Assembly: GCA_018814445.1 (NCBI GenBank)
Contig: JAHIZV010000024.1
Coordinates: forward strand, 1-38,760
Length of the DNA stretch: 38,760 nt
Origin: Verrucomicrobiota bacterium
GTDB lineage: Bacteria > Verrucomicrobiota > Kiritimatiellia > JAHIZV01
Reading direction: 5' to 3'
In this document: positions 8,810 to 15,552 of the stretch, piece by piece
Layout of the letters: each line of letters starts with the position of its first letter
Position numbering within the stretch: position 1 is the stretch's first letter
The notes under the pieces: model-generated
Told to the model about the DNA's origin: nothing
Seen by the model: only the letters and a program-made list of their open reading frames with translations
Databases searched by the model: none
Program-made: the position numbers and the translations under genes

Positions 8810-8828
8810 TGTTCGATGTTCGATGTTC
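8787..8828 (-). repeat. right heptad array of element B (6 x 7 nt)
   Basis: On the plus strand, GATGTTC units start at 8787, 8794, 8801, 8808, 8815 and 8822. The second (AGAGTTC) and third (GATGTTT) are variant. It is the inverted partner of 8338-8372. Confidence 0.8.
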
Positions 8829-8839
8829 CCGAAACAGCG

Positions 8840-9823
8840 ATGAAAAACCCGATAATAGAAGTAAAGAACCTCGGCCTCCACTTCGGCCCAGCGTCCCGTC
8901 CTGTCCGCGCGGTCGACGGGGTCAGTTTTTCGATTGATGAAGGTGAAACGGTGGCGTTGGTCGGCGAGAGCGGATGCGGCAAGAGCGTGACTGCGCTTTC
9001 TCTGGCTAAGCTTGTGAGCGGATCGAGCCGGTATGTCTCGGGCTCCGTGATGTATGACGGCAAAGACGTACTTCAGATGGAGGAGTCCGAGCTGAGATGG
9101 CTTCGTGGAAACGAGATCTCTTTCGTATTTCAGGAGCCGGGCATGTCGCTGAATCCGGTGTTCAGGGTCGGCTCACAGATCGCGGAGGCGATAAGGCTCC
9201 ATCGTAAGGGGGTTGATGTACATGACGAAGTGCTGCGCCTGCTTCAACTTGTCGGAATTCCCGCGCCTGAAAAGCGGATGCGCTCTTACCCACATGAAAT
9301 GAGCGGCGGGATGCAGCAGCGCGTCATGATCGCAATGGCCCTGGCATGTCAGCCGAGGCTTCTTGTTGCGGACGAACCGACGACCGCGCTGGATGTCACG
9401 ATCCAGGCGCAGATTCTCGAACTGCTGTCAGAACTTCAGAAGCAGCTTGGGATGGCCATTCTGTTGATCACCCACAACCTCGGGCTCGTCGCGGACGTGG
9501 CTCATTCGGTCAACGTTATGTATGCGGGCCGCATCGTGGAACGGGGTCCTTCGCGGGAGCTGCTGAGGAATCCCGAGCATCCGTACACGCACGGCCTGCT
9601 GGCTGCTGTGCCCCGTTTGACCGGCAGCGTCGGCAGACTGAAGAGCATCGACGGTTCGGTTCCGCATCTCGCGCAACTCCCGTCAGGATGCAAGTTCCAT
9701 CCCCGGTGTCCAAAGCGAAAGCCGGATTGTGAAGGAGTCGAACCCGAGTTGAGAGAATCAGGTGAGAATAGGGCCGTGCGCTGTTACTATCCCGTGAAAC
9801 AGGGACAACATGAAGAACGATAG
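8840..9823 (+). CDS. oppD: peptide ABC transporter ATP-binding protein, OppD/DppD type
   Basis: ATPase subunit that powers the importer at the cytosolic face of the inner membrane; 327 residues. Walker A GESGCGKSV is near residue 42. The Q-loop is in FVFQEPGMSLNPVF, the ABC signature is MSGGMQQRV, and Walker B is LLVADEPTTALD. The C-terminal oligopeptide-transporter extension carries the CKFHPRCPKRKPDC cysteine cluster. I chose ATG 8840, where the conserved N-terminus MKNPIIEVKNLGLHF begins. An upstream in-frame ATG at 8816 lies inside the heptad array. There is no good Shine-Dalgarno sequence upstream. The 3' end overlaps oppF by 14 nt. Confidence 0.94.
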   Translation: MKNPIIEVKNLGLHFGPASRPVRAVDGVSFSIDEGETVALVGESGCGKSVTALSLAKLVSGSSRYVSGSVMYDGKDVLQMEESELRWLRGNEISFVFQEPGMSLNPVFRVGSQIAEAIRLHRKGVDVHDEVLRLLQLVGIPAPEKRMRSYPHEMSGGMQQRVMIAMALACQPRLLVADEPTTALDVTIQAQILELLSELQKQLGMAILLITHNLGLVADVAHSVNVMYAGRIVERGPSRELLRNPEHPYTHGLLAAVPRLTGSVGRLKSIDGSVPHLAQLPSGCKFHPRCPKRKPDCEGVEPELRESGENRAVRCYYPVKQGQHEER

Positions 9824-10826
9824 CGGCAGTTTGTTGAAAGTGGACGACCTGCGGGTTTACTTCCGCTCCTACGGGCAGACCGTGCGCGCGGTGGATGGGG
9901 TCTCTTTGAAAGTCGGGAGAGGTGAAACGGTCGGACTTGTGGGCGAAAGCGGATGTGGGAAGTCGACACTGGGGAATGCGATACTCAGGCTTGTGGACAT
10001 CGAGTCCGGTTCGCTCGATTTCGACGGCACCGACATATCATCGTTTGCGAAGCGAAGACTTACAGAGTTTCGTGAGAAAGCGCAGATGGTCTTTCAGGAT
10101 CCGTTCCAGTCATTGAATCCGAGGATGACTGTCGGCCGGGCGATTGAGGAAGTCCTCTACGTTCATAGAAAAGGCGACCGCATGGAGAGGCGGCGCAAAG
10201 TGGCGCAACTGCTTGAAGCCGTAGGTCTGGATGCCTCATTTGCCGACAGGTATCCGCATGAGTTCAGCGGGGGACAGAGACAACGCATCGGAATCGCACG
10301 GGCGCTGGCGGTGGATCCTGTTCTACTGATAGCTGACGAACCTGTGTCAGCGCTCGATGTTTCCGTTCAGGTGCAGATACTCAACCTGCTCAAGGATCTG
10401 CAGAAGAACTTCAATCTGTCCTTCCTCTTCATTGCCCATGACCTGGCGGTTGTGCGTTACATGTGCGACAGAATTCTTGTGATGTACCTCGGAAGAATCG
10501 TTGAAGAGAGTCCGGCGAGCGAACTGTACGACTGCGCCTGCCATCCCTACACTGAGGCACTTCTGTCGGCAATTCCGGATGTGGACAGAAGTCTTTCCGA
10601 CAAGGGCAAGCAGGCGCGTATTGTCCTGAGCGGGGATGTTCCATCGCCGACGATGGTGACTCCGGGTTGTCCATTTCACCAGCGGTGTCATCGGGTCCGG
10701 CCGGAATGTAAGACCAACGTGCCGGTCTTCCGGGAAATCAGTCCGGGCCATTTCAGTGCCTGTCATTTCGCGGAGGAATTGATGGGGAAGGAAGATGCCG
10801 GTTTCCGGATACCAGATGCCGGGTGA
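9810..10826 (+). CDS. oppF: peptide ABC transporter ATP-binding protein, OppF/DppF type
   Basis: Second ATPase subunit, presumed to pair with OppD; 338 residues. Walker A GESGCGKSTLGN is near residue 48. The Q-loop is in MVFQDPFQSLNPRM, the signature is FSGGQRQRIGIARAL, and Walker B is LLIADEPVSALD. The C-terminal cysteine motif is GCPFHQRCHRVRPEC. The ATG at 9810 lies inside the oppD end and is preceded by AGGGACA. The final residues GFRIPDAG are encoded by GATGCCG-type heptads of the array at 10794-10821. The native C-terminus therefore seems to have been extended into a repeat. Confidence 0.94.
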   Translation: MKNDSGSLLKVDDLRVYFRSYGQTVRAVDGVSLKVGRGETVGLVGESGCGKSTLGNAILRLVDIESGSLDFDGTDISSFAKRRLTEFREKAQMVFQDPFQSLNPRMTVGRAIEEVLYVHRKGDRMERRRKVAQLLEAVGLDASFADRYPHEFSGGQRQRIGIARALAVDPVLLIADEPVSALDVSVQVQILNLLKDLQKNFNLSFLFIAHDLAVVRYMCDRILVMYLGRIVEESPASELYDCACHPYTEALLSAIPDVDRSLSDKGKQARIVLSGDVPSPTMVTPGCPFHQRCHRVRPECKTNVPVFREISPGHFSACHFAEELMGKEDAGFRIPDAG

Positions 10827-10894
10827 AGTGAATCAAGTGGAGATCCAGTGACGGCCATCCGGTATCTGGTATCCAGCATCCGGCATCCGTCATC
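10794..10894. repeat. empty inverted heptad array C at the oppF 3' end
   Basis: The left arm, 10794-10821, is four heptads of GATGCCG type. The right arm, 10860-10894, is five heptads of the reverse complement CGGCATC type. The arms match at about 24 of 28 positions with a one-unit offset. The loop is 38 nt and has no gene. The left arm overlaps the last codons of oppF. The layout is the same as in element B but with a different unit sequence. It may also act as a transcript 3'-end hairpin. Confidence 0.65.
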
Positions 10895-10963
10895 TGGTTG
10901 CCATCACTTCATCCGGTCGCTACACTGGCCCGATTACACCAGCTATAGAGGTAAAGATACACA

Positions 10964-12184
10964 ATGAGAATCAAACCTTTTCACGCCCTGCGCCCTGAAC
11001 CTGAGAATGCGGCGATCCTGTCGTCACCCCCGTACGATGTAGTCTCGACCGCCGAGGCTGCCGACATTGGCCGCGACAATCCAATCAGTTTCATTCACGT
11101 CATCCGGCCTGAAATAGACCTCCCCGAAGACACGGACACCCATGCGGACGAAGTGTACGGGAAAGCGAGAGAGAACTTTCAGCGTTTGATTAAGGATGGA
11201 GCATTGATCCGGGAGGCACAGCCATGTCTCTATCTGTATGCCCAGACCATGGGTGAGCATACGCAGTACGGTGTGGTAGCCGTGTCGCACGTCGAAGACT
11301 ATGAGAACGACATCATCAGGAAGCATGAGAAGACGCGCAAGGATAAGGAAGACGACCGGACGAGGCACGTCTCTACACTCAATGCGAATGCCGGGCCGGT
11401 CTTTCTCACGTACCGCGCGGACGGGAAGATAGACGCGCTCACGGCCACAGTAGCTTCAGAGCCGTCTCTGTTCGATTTTGTTGATCCGGCGGGGGTTCGT
11501 CATGTGGTCTGGAGGATATCGGACACCTCGGAATGGATATCGGCATTCGGTGATGTGCCGATCGGATACGTGGCTGACGGGCATCATCGTTCAGCCAGTG
11601 CAGCGAGGGTGGGGGCAGAGCGTCGAGCCGCGAATCCTCAACACACGGGTGAAGAGGAATACAACTGGTTTCTGACGGTCCTTTTCCCATCTGATCAACT
11701 TAACATACTGCCGTACAATCGGTGCGTGCGGGATCTAAACGGGTTGAGCGAGCAGGAGTTTCTCGAGGCCATAGCGAAAGATTTCAGTGTGAGCGACGAT
11801 GCTGTGCCGGCTCCTTCATCACCGGGGCACGTCAGCATGTATCTTGGCGGGAACTGGCATAGTCTGTCGTGGGATGATGTCGAAAGCGAGGATCCTGTCG
11901 CTTCCCTCGACGTGAGTGTTCTTCAGGACCGTTTGCTGGCGCCCGTCCTGGGTATTGACGATCCGCGGAAGAGCGATCGGATTGACTTCATTGGTGGAAT
12001 CCGGGGCACGGATGAACTCGAGAGGCGGGTGAACTCCGGTGATTTTTCCGTGGCCTTCTCCATGTATCCCGTAACGGTCGACCAACTCATGGCCATCGCC
12101 GATGCCGGAAAGATCATGCCCCCAAAGAGCACATGGTTTGAACCCAAACTGCGCTCAGGTCTGTTGGTTCACACGTTGGACTGA
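10964..12184 (+). CDS. DUF1015 family protein
   Basis: The 406-residue soluble protein belongs to the DUF1015 (COG4198) family. Its opening MRIKPFHALRPEPENAAIL and SSPPYDVVSTAEA are typical. Conserved central motifs are HEKTRKDKEDDRTRH (about 126-140) and VADGHHRSASAA (about 202-213), the latter reminiscent of the ParB/Srx-type nucleotide-binding loop. The C-terminal half includes ILPYNRCVRDLNGL. The reaction is not established. In some other bacteria homologues lie near serine-biosynthesis genes, but no such gene is here. It is preceded by array C and followed by array D, so it is probably transcribed alone. A TATAGA at 10944-10949 could be a -10 element, but no clear -35 is seen. Confidence 0.85.
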   Translation: MRIKPFHALRPEPENAAILSSPPYDVVSTAEAADIGRDNPISFIHVIRPEIDLPEDTDTHADEVYGKARENFQRLIKDGALIREAQPCLYLYAQTMGEHTQYGVVAVSHVEDYENDIIRKHEKTRKDKEDDRTRHVSTLNANAGPVFLTYRADGKIDALTATVASEPSLFDFVDPAGVRHVVWRISDTSEWISAFGDVPIGYVADGHHRSASAARVGAERRAANPQHTGEEEYNWFLTVLFPSDQLNILPYNRCVRDLNGLSEQEFLEAIAKDFSVSDDAVPAPSSPGHVSMYLGGNWHSLSWDDVESEDPVASLDVSVLQDRLLAPVLGIDDPRKSDRIDFIGGIRGTDELERRVNSGDFSVAFSMYPVTVDQLMAIADAGKIMPPKSTWFEPKLRSGLLVHTLD

Positions 12185-12192
12185 ACGACGGG

Positions 12193-12263
12193 TTCAAAGT
12201 CTTATGTTTAGCGTTCAAAGAGGGGGGTGTTCTGCCTTTGAACCTTGAACTTGAAACTTTGAC
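12193..12263. repeat. empty inverted heptad array D between DUF1015 gene and tRNA-Asp
   Basis: Left units start at 12193, 12200, 12207 and 12214 (TTCAAAG type). Right units start at 12236, 12243, 12250 and 12257 (CTTTGAA type). The innermost 8 bp, GTTCAAAG against CTTTGAAC, pair perfectly around a 15-nt loop; overall match is about 21 of 28. It starts 9 nt after the DUF1015 stop and ends 12 nt before the tRNA-Asp 3' end on the other strand. It could serve as a 3'-end hairpin for both, though no T-run follows. Confidence 0.6.
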
Positions 12264-12274
12264 AGAAAGAAAAG

Positions 12275-12351
12275 TGGCGGGAGCGACGGGACTCGAACCC
12301 GCAACAACCAGATCGACAGTCTGGTACTCTAACCAATTGAGCTACGCCCCC
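12275..12351 (-). tRNA. tRNA-Asp (GTC)
   Basis: A complete cloverleaf of 77 nt with an encoded CCA. The acceptor GGGGGCG pairs with CGCTCCC (one G-T pair), and the discriminator is G. The anticodon stem CCAGA/TCTGG encloses loop CTGTCGA, so the anticodon is GTC. The T arm GCGGGTTCGAGTCCCGT is standard. Confidence 0.97.
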
Positions 12352-12370
12352 GCATGAAGCGAGGAGGACT

Positions 12371-12398
12371 AGAGTATTCGCGAGCCGATCGTTTTCAA
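12371..12398 (-). promoter_or_regulatory. probable sigma-70 promoter of tRNA-Asp
   Basis: On the minus strand, TTGAAA (12393-12398) and TACTCT (12371-12376) are 16 nt apart. Transcription would start about 12 nt upstream of the mature tRNA 5' end. Confidence 0.45.
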
Positions 12399-12432
12399 GG
12401 CCAAAAGAGGAGAAAGTGATTTTTTTGATTCC

Positions 12433-12448
12433 AACAGGCATGCCTGTT
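12433..12448. promoter_or_regulatory. perfect 16-nt palindrome AACAGGCATGCCTGTT
   Basis: This is an exact palindrome 46 nt before the start of the unknown membrane protein gene. Outer flanks GAAAGTGA (12413-12420) and TCACTTTTC (12451-12459) are also roughly complementary. It may be an operator for a dimeric regulator or a cruciform. No terminator-type T-run follows in either direction. Confidence 0.4.
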
Positions 12449-12493
12449 TCTCACTTTTCGGTTATCTGCTAGTCTCATGGCGGAGAGGGATGC

Positions 12494-13609
12494 GTGTTTC
12501 AAAGATTACTACAGTCTGTAATGGTGGGCGCGGTTCTGCTTGGTCTCCCGCTGGTGGGCGTGGTTGTCTCGGGACAGCCTGTCGGGCGGTACCTGGAATT
12601 TCCTCCTGTTACGCAGTACGTGGAGCATGCCGGTTTCAACTGGGCCGTGTTCGCGGTTCTGGCGGTGACGATTCTTCTCGCGGTGGGGCCCTTCAAGATC
12701 CAGGTGAGCATTCATTCGCTTGGTATGAAGAGGACCGGGCCGGAGCGCAGATTTCCGTTCTGGGGATGGCTCGGACTGGCGTGGATTGCGTGGTCATGGA
12801 TTGTTGCCTGGAACAGATTTCCCTGGATGGAGATGCTGCAGGCACACACATTTGTGCCACTTTGGGCCGGATATATCGTTGTCGTCAACGCGCTGACGTA
12901 TCGGCGTCGAGGGATCTGTATGTTGACGCACCGTCCGGGCTACTTTCTTGCGCTTTTCCCGCTAAGCGCCGCTTTCTGGTGGTTCTTCGAGTATCTGAAC
13001 AGGTTTGTTCAGAACTGGCACTACATTGGTTCGCAGGATTTCTCGCCCCTGGAATACCTTGTGTACGCGACACTGCCTTTCGCAACCGTTCTTCCGGCCG
13101 TGCTGGGAACGCATGACCTTCTGGCGACCTATCCGCGTCTATCGGCGGGATTGCGGAATTTCTGGCGTTTGGAGATAAGGCGCGGGAAACGCGCGGCGCG
13201 AGACGTGCTATTACCGGCAGCCGCGGGACTTGCGTTGATAGGCGTGTGGCCGGACTATCTTTTTCCCCTGCTTTGGCTGGCTCCCTTGATGATCCTGGTG
13301 AGTCTCCAGATTCTTCTTGGTCGTCCCACTGTTTTCAGCGGCGTCAGGAACGGGGACTGGCGCAGGATTTATCTCCTCGCCGTGTCCGCGCTGATCTGCG
13401 GCTTTTTCTGGGAAATGTGGAACTATCACAGCGCTGCCAAATGGATTTACAGCGTGCCGTTTGTGGGGCGTTTCCGTATTTTCGAGATGCCGATCCTCGG
13501 TTACGCCGGCTACCTGCCTTTCGGCCTTGAGTGCGCGGTAGTGGCGGATTGGTTTCTGGGCTATCTTCAGACAACCGAGACCGAAGAGGAAAATCCGCGT
13601 TTTTATTGA
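12494..13609 (+). CDS. unknown multi-pass membrane protein
   Basis: I do not recognise the family. The 371-residue protein has about eight to nine hydrophobic segments: near 8-26, 48-68, 92-112, 118-135, 155-172, 195-215, 245-262, 265-285 and 302-320. It is strongly enriched in Trp, Phe and Tyr; notable stretches are FWWFFEYLNRFVQNWHY (about 160-176) and CGFFWEMWNYHSAAKWIY (about 306-323), each with conserved-looking acidic and aromatic residues inside the membrane region. The GTG start at 12494 has GGAGAG at 12482-12487 as ribosome site; ATG 12521 is an alternative. The gene is flanked by tRNA genes and appears to be a single transcription unit. It could be an enzyme or carrier with intramembrane sites; no function is claimed. 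Confidence 0.75.
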   Translation: MFQRLLQSVMVGAVLLGLPLVGVVVSGQPVGRYLEFPPVTQYVEHAGFNWAVFAVLAVTILLAVGPFKIQVSIHSLGMKRTGPERRFPFWGWLGLAWIAWSWIVAWNRFPWMEMLQAHTFVPLWAGYIVVVNALTYRRRGICMLTHRPGYFLALFPLSAAFWWFFEYLNRFVQNWHYIGSQDFSPLEYLVYATLPFATVLPAVLGTHDLLATYPRLSAGLRNFWRLEIRRGKRAARDVLLPAAAGLALIGVWPDYLFPLLWLAPLMILVSLQILLGRPTVFSGVRNGDWRRIYLLAVSALICGFFWEMWNYHSAAKWIYSVPFVGRFRIFEMPILGYAGYLPFGLECAVVADWFLGYLQTTETEEENPRFY

Positions 13610-13797
13610 TGAATCTTGACTTAGGTGCGGTGTCTTCATAGTGTGTGGCCCTTTCTGTGGGCAACGGTATTGCAGGTGCCCGGGAAATGACTTAGTTTGG
13701 TGGCTTCCGCGCCGACTCCATGGGGCTGAATGGGGCGCGAGTGCGTGGGAGGCGTGTTGTCATTTTCGGCATCGGCATCCGCCGGAAGTCTTTCGGG
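13610..13797 (+). other. intergenic leader region before tRNA-Gln
   Basis: The stretch of 188 nt has no convincing gene. TTGACT (13616-13621) followed 17 nt later by TAGTGT is a weak promoter candidate. It could drive the tRNA-Gln-prs transcript, since no other promoter is evident before prs. No clear terminator was seen. Confidence 0.3.
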
Positions 13798-13871
13798 TGC
13801 CCGATGGTGTAATGGTAGCACAAATGGTTTTGGTCCATTCAGTCAAGGTTCGAATCCTTGTCGGGCAACCA
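13798..13871 (+). tRNA. tRNA-Gln (TTG)
   Basis: A 74-nt cloverleaf with encoded CCA. Acceptor TGCCCGA pairs with TCGGGCA, and the discriminator is A. The anticodon stem AATGG/CCATT encloses TTTTGGT, so the anticodon is TTG. The T arm CAAGGTTCGAATCCTTG is standard. It ends 22 nt before prs and is probably cotranscribed with it. A tRNA-Gln just before prs-rplY-pth is also known from pseudomonads. Confidence 0.97.
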
Positions 13872-13893
13872 GTTAAGAGTAGAGGAAAACAGA

Positions 13894-14820
13894 GTGATCA
13901 TTTTCTCAGGAACATCGCACAGAAGCCTTGCTGAGAAGGCGGCCGCGTTCATCGGTCAGCCTCTCGGTGACGCGACCATAACACGGTTTCCGGACGGTGA
14001 AATCTTCGTGAAGATCATCGACAATATCCGGGGCAGGGACGTTTTCATCATTCAGCCGACGTGCAACCCGGCGAACGAGAACCTGATGGAGCTCCTGATC
14101 ATGATCGATGCCGCGCGCAGGGCCTCGGCCAACCGCATCACGGCAGTGCTTCCTTTTTATGGATACGCGCGCCAGGACCGTAAAGACCAGCCGCGTGTGC
14201 CGATCTCCGCGAAGCTTGTGGCGAACCTTCTCGTCGCCGCCGGAGCAAATCGCATACTCACCATCGACCTGCATGCCCAGCAGATCCAGGGCTTCTTTGA
14301 TATTCCGGTCGATCATCTCTATGCGGCGCCCGTCATAGTGAAGTACCTGCGTTCCAAGGATCTCTCCGACGTCGCCATTGTCTCACCTGACATGGGCGGA
14401 TTGAAAACGGCGTATGCATACGGAAGCATGCTGGACTCCGGCCTGGCTATCGTGGCTAAGCAGCGCAAGAGCGCGGATGAGGTGGAGGTGACGAATCTTG
14501 TCGGGGATGTTGAGGGGCGCAACTGCGTAATCGTTGACGACATGACGAGCACCGCGGGTACGCTGACTGCCGCCGCGGCGATCCTGACGGAACATGGCGC
14601 GAAATCGGTTCTGGCTGCGGTCACTCACCAGATGCTGACCGATAAGGGAATCGAAAGGCTTAAAGAGTCTTCCATAGAGGAACTGGTCGTTACGGATACC
14701 ATTCCGGCCCGGGACTGGAAGGGCGCACCGGTTACGGTGCTGTCTATTGCAGACCTGCTGGGTGAGGCGATCCTGCGGATTCACAATGATCAATCGGTGT
14801 CGTCTCTATTCAGAGTGTAG
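13894..14820 (+). CDS. prs: ribose-phosphate pyrophosphokinase
   Basis: Makes PRPP from ribose-5-phosphate and ATP, feeding nucleotide, His and Trp synthesis (cytosol). It has 308 residues, close to the usual 310-315. Visible elements are the N-terminal IIFSGTSHRSLAEKAAAF, RFPDGEIFVKI and the ATP-loop region FYGYARQDRKDQPRVPISAK. The Mg/ribose motif DLHAQQIQGFFDIPVDHL and the PRPP loop VIVDDMTSTAGTL (about 222-234) follow. The GTG at 13894 is chosen because AGAGGAAA lies 6 nt upstream and the conserved N-terminus begins there; no ATG is available nearby. It leads the translation cluster prs-rplY-pth. Confidence 0.95.
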   Translation: MIIFSGTSHRSLAEKAAAFIGQPLGDATITRFPDGEIFVKIIDNIRGRDVFIIQPTCNPANENLMELLIMIDAARRASANRITAVLPFYGYARQDRKDQPRVPISAKLVANLLVAAGANRILTIDLHAQQIQGFFDIPVDHLYAAPVIVKYLRSKDLSDVAIVSPDMGGLKTAYAYGSMLDSGLAIVAKQRKSADEVEVTNLVGDVEGRNCVIVDDMTSTAGTLTAAAAILTEHGAKSVLAAVTHQMLTDKGIERLKESSIEELVVTDTIPARDWKGAPVTVLSIADLLGEAILRIHNDQSVSSLFRV

Positions 14821-14839
14821 GCGACCTCAGGAGAATAAC

Positions 14840-15505
14840 ATGAGCGAAGAAACGAAAATATTGGCAACGAAGCGCGAAGCGGGCGGGACGAGTGAAGCCC
14901 GCGGACTTCGCAGAGAAGGCCGGATTCCGGCCGTGGTCTACACGAGCGGCAAAGCGGCGAAGTCCGTCGCCCTGAACGAGCGCGATTTTGAAGCTATGCT
15001 AAGGCATCATACCAGCGAGAACGTGATCGTCGACCTCGACATCGAAGGCGATAAAGTGCGGCACGTGCTGTTGAAAGAGGTCCAGCATCATCCCGTCAGC
15101 GGCAGTATCCTTCATATCGATTTCTACGAGGTGAAGAAGGGGCAGAAGATCAAAGTCGACATACCTGTTGAACTGGTAGGCGAGCCGATCGGTGTGACCC
15201 GCGATGGCGGTGTGCTCGAGCATGTTCTGCGTGAGGTCGAAGTGGAATGTCTGCCGAAGGATTTGGTCGAGCAGTTTGCGCTGGATGTCAGCGGCCTGGA
15301 GATCGGCGACCATCTTCTGGTAAAGGATTTGGCCGTGGACCCGTCAAAATACGAACTTCTTACTGACGAGGATCTGGCTGTCGCGGCTGTCGCGGCCCCG
15401 CGTCTGGTCGAGGAAGTGACGGAGGAAGAGGGCGCTGAAGGTGCGGCAGGCGCGGAGCCGGAAGTCATTGGCGAGAAGAAAGAGGACGAATCGGAAGAAG
15501 GTTAA
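14840..15505 (+). CDS. rplY: 50S ribosomal protein bL25 (CTC/TL5 form)
   Basis: 5S rRNA-binding ribosomal protein. The 221 residues comprise the N-terminal L25 beta-barrel (TKREAGGTSEARGLRREGRI; VVYTSGK) and the C-terminal TL5 domain from about residue 95 (VDIPVELVGEPIGVTRDGGV). QHHPVSGSILHIDFYEV joins the two. It ends in an acidic tail (EVTEEEGAEGAAGAEPEV and on). The ATG at 14840 has CAGGAGA upstream. It lies between prs and pth as in many bacteria. Confidence 0.95.
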   Translation: MSEETKILATKREAGGTSEARGLRREGRIPAVVYTSGKAAKSVALNERDFEAMLRHHTSENVIVDLDIEGDKVRHVLLKEVQHHPVSGSILHIDFYEVKKGQKIKVDIPVELVGEPIGVTRDGGVLEHVLREVEVECLPKDLVEQFALDVSGLEIGDHLLVKDLAVDPSKYELLTDEDLAVAAVAAPRLVEEVTEEEGAEGAAGAEPEVIGEKKEDESEEG

Positions 15506-15531
15506 TCCACCAAGGATAGACCCTTTGATAT

Positions 15532-15548
15532 CTGTCCCCGGGGAACAG
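15532..15548. promoter_or_regulatory. near-palindrome CTGTCCCCGGGGAACAG over the pth ribosome site
   Basis: CTGTCCCC and GGGGAACAG are complementary but for one base. The GGGGAA half is also the likely ribosome-binding site for the pth TTG start at 15553. In RNA two GGGG/CCCC halves with no loop would not pair neatly, so this may be chance. Confidence 0.2.
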
Positions 15549-15552
15549 TCCA

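Larger units (their letters stand above)
8338..8828. mobile_element. candidate IVS-like element B: four-helix-bundle gene between inverted heptad arrays
   Basis: This is a 491-bp unit between oppC and oppD. The left arm (8338-8372) is five tandem heptads of consensus GAACATC. The right arm (8787-8828) is six heptads of GATGTTC, the reverse complement. Aligned as an inverted repeat, the outer 35 nt match at about 30 positions. The single-domain four-helix-bundle gene fills the loop, and its stop codon lies in the right arm. The left arm begins on the oppC stop codon, and oppD starts 11 nt after the right arm, so the unit fits exactly at a gene junction. Mobility is inferred from architecture only. 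Confidence 0.55.

Noticed and set aside
8338-8828. CRISPR array
   Set aside because: Units are 7 nt with no spacers, arms face opposite ways, and there are no cas genes.
12413-12448. T-run and palindrome near 12420-12448 as an intrinsic terminator
   Set aside because: The T-run precedes the palindrome on the plus strand and is an A-run after it on the minus strand, so the order is wrong in both directions.
12490-13116. 208-codon frame starting at ATG 12490
   Set aside because: It overlaps the membrane protein in another frame and has Cys/Arg/Gly-rich shadow composition; the GTG 12494 frame has coherent membrane segments.
13760-13800. Two CGGCATC-like units before tRNA-Gln, resembling array C
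   Set aside because: The spacing is 6 rather than 7 and there is no inverted partner; probably chance.
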